Assembly: GCA_014729055.1 (NCBI GenBank)
Contig: WJKO01000352.1
Span: 1-5,724 of the forward strand
Direction of reading: 5' to 3'
Length of the DNA: 5,724 nt
Origin: Promethearchaeota archaeon
Lineage (GTDB): Archaea; Asgardarchaeota; Lokiarchaeia; Sigyniarchaeales; Promethearchaeaceae
Shown here: positions 5,351-5,724 of the stretch, one piece after another
Position numbering within the stretch: the first letter of the stretch is position 1
Layout: every line of letters begins with the position of its first letter
The notes under the pieces: model-generated
Database searches by the model: none
What the model was told of the DNA's origin: nothing
What the model saw: only the letters and a program-made list of their open reading frames with translations
Program-made: the position numbers and the translations under genes

Positions 5351-5724
5351 TCAATGGAGGAAAATCGAGAGTATTTTCTTTTCCAAATTCAATTTTTTCA
5401 ATAAACTCCAATTCCCTAAAAGAAATGGAAAGATCTCAGCATTAAAACTTCCCAATGCTAACATTTTGCCCAATTTTTGAACAACAAATTCTTTTATCTT
5501 CCTTGTAATATGGAGAAGGATTTTCAACAAGTTTTCGGGCTGCACAACGTTTGGATTTACGTTAATAATAGTCCATCCCATTTCATTATTATAATCTATT
5601 TTCTGTATTTCGGGATCATCTTGAAACTGATCAAGGCTCTTAACGTTTTCCAGTATTTGTTGAATTTTTTCTATGACTTCATCGTAACGGCGTCCAAAGA
5701 AATTTAGTTGCAAAATATTAATAT
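5351..5724 (-). CDS. Unrecognised small protein, C-terminal part (start beyond window)
   Basis: The frame is open from the right edge to a TGA at 5353-5351, giving about 124 residues. The only possible start in view near the edge is a TTG at 5713, and in-frame codons continue past it, so the gene most likely begins outside the window. I do not recognise the family. Visible features are a charged helix with coiled-coil character (YDEVIEKIQQILENVKSLDQF), a probable strand GWTIINVNP, then a long amphipathic helix (PENLLKILLHITRKIKEFVV), and a basic, hydrophobic tail. There are no cysteines or obvious catalytic motifs and no clear membrane segment. It lies 67 bases upstream of the CxxCxxCC gene on the same strand and may belong to the same transcript. 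A plus-strand frame overlaps it but looks like low-complexity antisense. Support for coding is the codirectional position and the ordinary mix of residues. Confidence 0.5.
   Translation of the reverse strand, partial: INILQLNFFGRRYDEVIEKIQQILENVKSLDQFQDDPEIQKIDYNNEMGWTIINVNPNVVQPENLLKILLHITRKIKEFVVQKLGKMLALGSFNAEIFPFLLGNWSLLKKLNLEKKILSIFLH

Noticed and set aside
5477..5707. Plus-strand open frame of 76 codons opposite the right-edge gene.
   Set aside because: Phe/Ile/Tyr-rich antisense text without domain-like pattern; the minus-strand frame has a more normal composition and matches the direction of its neighbours.
5711..5713. TTG at 5713 as the start of the right-edge gene.
   Set aside because: No ribosome binding site or promoter can be seen in the 11 remaining bases and the frame continues to the edge; a start outside the window is more likely.

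Overview
The window looks like AT-rich archaeal chromosome. The reasons are an archaeal-type TATA box (TTTATATAA) in front of one gene, start sites without convincing Shine-Dalgarno sequences, oligo-T stretches after genes instead of hairpin terminators, and gene families common in archaea: superoxide reductase, an Lrp/AsnC-type one-domain-plus-RAM regulator, and a soluble GH38 alpha-mannosidase. The superoxide reductase suggests an anaerobe or microaerophile. An Asgard-like or other mesophilic archaeon would fit, but I cannot fix the lineage from this sequence alone.

Layout: (1) positions 3-374, plus strand: the C-terminal end of a phytoene-desaturase-like FAD/NAD(P) oxidoreductase that begins outside the window. 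It converges on everything else. (2) 427-762, minus: a short class II superoxide reductase (neelaredoxin type) with all five iron ligands. (3) 763-929: a structured control region, with an archaeal TATA box, a dyad just downstream of it, and a cluster of direct repeats upstream. (4) 930-1472, minus: an Lrp/AsnC regulator with a C-terminal CGEKC tail. (5) 1523-4384, minus: a 953-residue GH38 alpha-mannosidase. (6) 4384-5283, minus: a CxxCxxCC (YkgJ-like) metal-chelating protein whose stop codon shares one base with the mannosidase start (TAATG). (7) 5351-5724, minus: the C-terminal part of an unrecognised small protein that runs off the right edge.

The minus-strand genes form a co-directional series. 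The CxxCxxCC protein and the mannosidase are almost certainly one transcript with coupled translation. The Lrp-like gene starts 50 bases after the mannosidase stop and has its own weak candidate promoter with a dyad, so it may be separately (auto)regulated. The superoxide reductase has its own good promoter. The most testable idea here is that the neighbouring regulator, with its paired cysteines, controls the superoxide reductase in response to redox state through the repeats and dyad around the TATA box. This is inference from position and residues. Otherwise the genes belong to known families, and I see no CRISPR array, insertion sequence, tRNA or rRNA.
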